Positions 62,068 to 64,000 of a DNA stretch of 64,000 nt are shown here, piece after piece (position 1 is the first letter of the stretch; the number at the start of each line of letters is the position of its first letter). The stretch covers positions 8,596,039 to 8,660,038 of the forward strand of contig NC_051097.1 in the NCBI RefSeq assembly GCF_901709675.1, given 5' to 3'. The position numbers were made by a program, and so were the translations under genes. The stretch comes from Syngnathus acus (taxonomy: Eukaryota > Chordata > Actinopteri > Syngnathiformes > Syngnathidae). Under the pieces are notes generated by a model that saw nothing but the letters and a program-made list of their open reading frames with translations, did no database searches and was not told where the DNA came from.

Positions 62068-64000
62068 CTACAAAATGAAACAGAAATATTCACATTTTAT
62101 TGCTCTTGTCATTTTATAAAGTGTATTGCATGCTTATTGTGTCTCATCGGCCTAATCACCCTCCGGAATGTGAGCCTAGTCTTTCTGCAGTAATCAGCAG
62201 GAGCCAATTTCAAATTATAAAAAAAACCTAAACAATTATAGTTCCTGTCAAACGGCGTTCATTTCAGCGATATCACAAGATGCATTAACAAGCGAAAAGC
62301 ATTAAAGAGGTGGAATGAGATAATGAGATCAATTAAGACAATGGCGTTAATCCTTGAGCCGCCGGCGCGACGCTAGCGGAAGATCGGCGTTGCTCATCGC
62401 GGCTCACTTTCACTAAAAGTCTTCTAAAAAGGAAATGGAATAATTCTGACAGCAGTGTGCAAAAGGTTTTGTCTGATCCTTTTAAAAGAGGGATTTCATT
62501 CTAAAGCTTAAAGCTAGACAGTTTGACTCATATTCATAAAGGCGACTTTGTTATTATTATTATGATTCATGACAGCCTATTTTTGCATTGCTGCAATTGG
62601 GTACTTTCCCAGGCTTATCAACACGTGTCCTGGAACTTTTCTGACATAGGTCGTATTCCGATTCAATACAGAGACAAGCCAACTGAACATGATAACTTTT
62701 GATTTGCAGATCAGAATGAAATATAAGGAGATCTTCCTCTTTTGAGTTGAGTCTAAAAGGAAATTAAAACATTTCTCTCCAACTAAATTCCAATCTCACA
62801 ACCCAATCCCCTCATAACAACCCTCCTCTATTTTCTCCGCTGAGCGATGAACCCATTTTCTCATAATTGCATCGTAAGACTGAGCGTACACATTTCTGAG
62901 TGTGTGCCTATTAAGCACCTACAAAAAAGTGCACTTTGTATGCTGTGTTTTGTCCCTTTGTGATGGCTGCTTCCACTCAATAAGCCATTACCGATGTAAG
63001 AACACAATGAAAAACAGGGCCAGTAATGAGCATTCAATACTGACGTTTGAAACCAGACAAAATATTTTTGATTGAGTAAGTAATAGCCGGCACATCATCC
63101 AGAAATTCGGTGAGAGAACATAGTGGAGTGCCATAAAAAGCAAGAGCCTTTTTCCACTCCAATTTCCCTCCGTCTGGCCGTCAAAAGTAAAAACCCCTCC
63201 CGCGGTTACGAGGAGCGGAAATGCACATCTTATTTTCACTCCGATTGTACCCGACTCATGATAAACACCCGTGTTGCCAAATTGCAAAACACACATCGTT
63301 TGTGATGCCAGCAAAATATGAACCGCAGGACCCCTCCGACAAAGGCAAGAAGCATGTCTTCCTCTTCAGCCGGCAGCTTATCTTAACAAGCTCACAATCG
63401 TGGACAGAGGAGAACAATAGGATACTGCACCTGATAAAAAAATCTTGTTATGCCTTTGGGTAACTGGGGTGCAATGGCGGGGAGCATCGGGTTTGAGATA
63501 AAGGATGCCGGACCGACAACCTGCGGTGGTGCAGAGAATAACGGCAATGGTTCTAGTATTTAAAGTGTTCAATTAAAATTTCCGTGCATGATCAGCCTTT
63601 TTTAAGATTATGCCATAGTATTTCAGAATCAGCACATTCAAATCTGGGTTTGGACTTGGCCACTCCAAAACCTTTTTTTTTTTTTTTTTAAACGCATTTA
63701 GATTGTTGATCATCCAAATGAACTTCGACTCAGGATTTTCTGGTAAAAAGCAGAAACGAATCGCAGCAAGTCATCCAGGTCCTGGAGTGACAAAGCAGCC
63801 CCAGATCGTCACACGAAAGTGACATTCCTAAACATTCAAGAGTGTCAAGAGCAATTTGGACTCCTTTTAATGTGCAGGTGTTCTCAATTTGTCCATGCAG
63901 CATCTTTAAATACCGTAATTTTCGGACTATAAGTCGCACCGGAGTATAAGTCGCACCAGCCATAAAATGCCCAAAAAAGTGAAAAAACCCCATATATATG
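62068..64000. other. tmem132c intron (continues off window)
   Basis: No further TMEM132 exon found. It holds a T-run (about 63671-63689) and a MITE end at 63911. Confidence 0.6.
63911..64000. mobile_element. MITE end, truncated by window edge
   Basis: taccgtaattttcggactat followed by two ataagtcgcacc repeats is a well-known teleost MITE terminus. The other end is outside. Confidence 0.7.

Noticed and set aside
62068-64000. Further 5' exon of tmem132c at the right edge
   Set aside because: Searched for the exon-4 motif (ISWRLD..., VGLAPLVM) in the - frames; nothing similar was found.

Overview
The window looks like part of a teleost fish chromosome. Genes are split into short exons by GT-AG introns. 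The introns carry teleost-type SINE and MITE debris, microsatellites and homopolymer runs, and telomere-type TTAGGG repeats are present. Three protein-coding genes can be reconstructed, all of neural type. No bacterial, phage or CRISPR feature was seen.

Region 1 (365-26371, + strand) is rimbp2, the RIM-binding protein 2 orthologue. It is incomplete at the 5' end. I assembled 24 exons whose phases all join (4341 nt, 1446 codons plus stop): coiled coil, SH3-1, three FN3 domains, a His/Pro-rich linker, SH3-2, SH3-3 and a basic tail. One exon is a 24-nt microexon, and two alternative C-termini can be read. The introns hold repeats, one candidate internal promoter/first exon (about 4.5-4.95 kb) and several CTCF-like motifs.

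Region 2 (about 26.4-35.4 kb) has no protein gene. It holds the rimbp2 3' flank with a 317-bp MITE, then a composite repeat block at 27.69-31.0 kb. The block has a small head-to-head TTAGGG/CCCTAA patch, four 216-bp tandem units each containing a tRNA-Gln-like sequence on +, a 1.3-kb degenerate TTAGGG array, and about four inverted tRNA-Gln-like units on -. One of the inverted units is split by a 213-bp hAT-type MITE with an 8-bp target duplication.

Region 3 (35426-49814, + strand) is a complete TMEM132-family gene of 10 coding exons (1149 aa). Region 4 (62067-56975, - strand) is the 3' half of a second TMEM132-family gene (five coding exons, 627 aa); its upstream exons lie beyond the right edge. 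The two are tail-to-tail, about 7 kb apart. The human chromosome 12 order and orientation (RIMBP2, TMEM132D in the same orientation, TMEM132C opposite) match, so I call them tmem132d and tmem132c. The family is certain from sequence; the paralogue letters rest on synteny as I remember it.

Functionally, RIMBP2 is a presynaptic active-zone scaffold linking RIM to voltage-gated calcium channels. TMEM132 proteins are single-pass neural surface proteins whose cytoplasmic tails here carry a WAVE-complex-type (WIRS-like) motif. They are neighbours by ancient synteny rather than a co-regulated unit. The best candidates for something undescribed are the telomere/tRNA-Gln composite block, the rimbp2 microexon, and the differences in splice sites and intron positions between the two TMEM132 genes.
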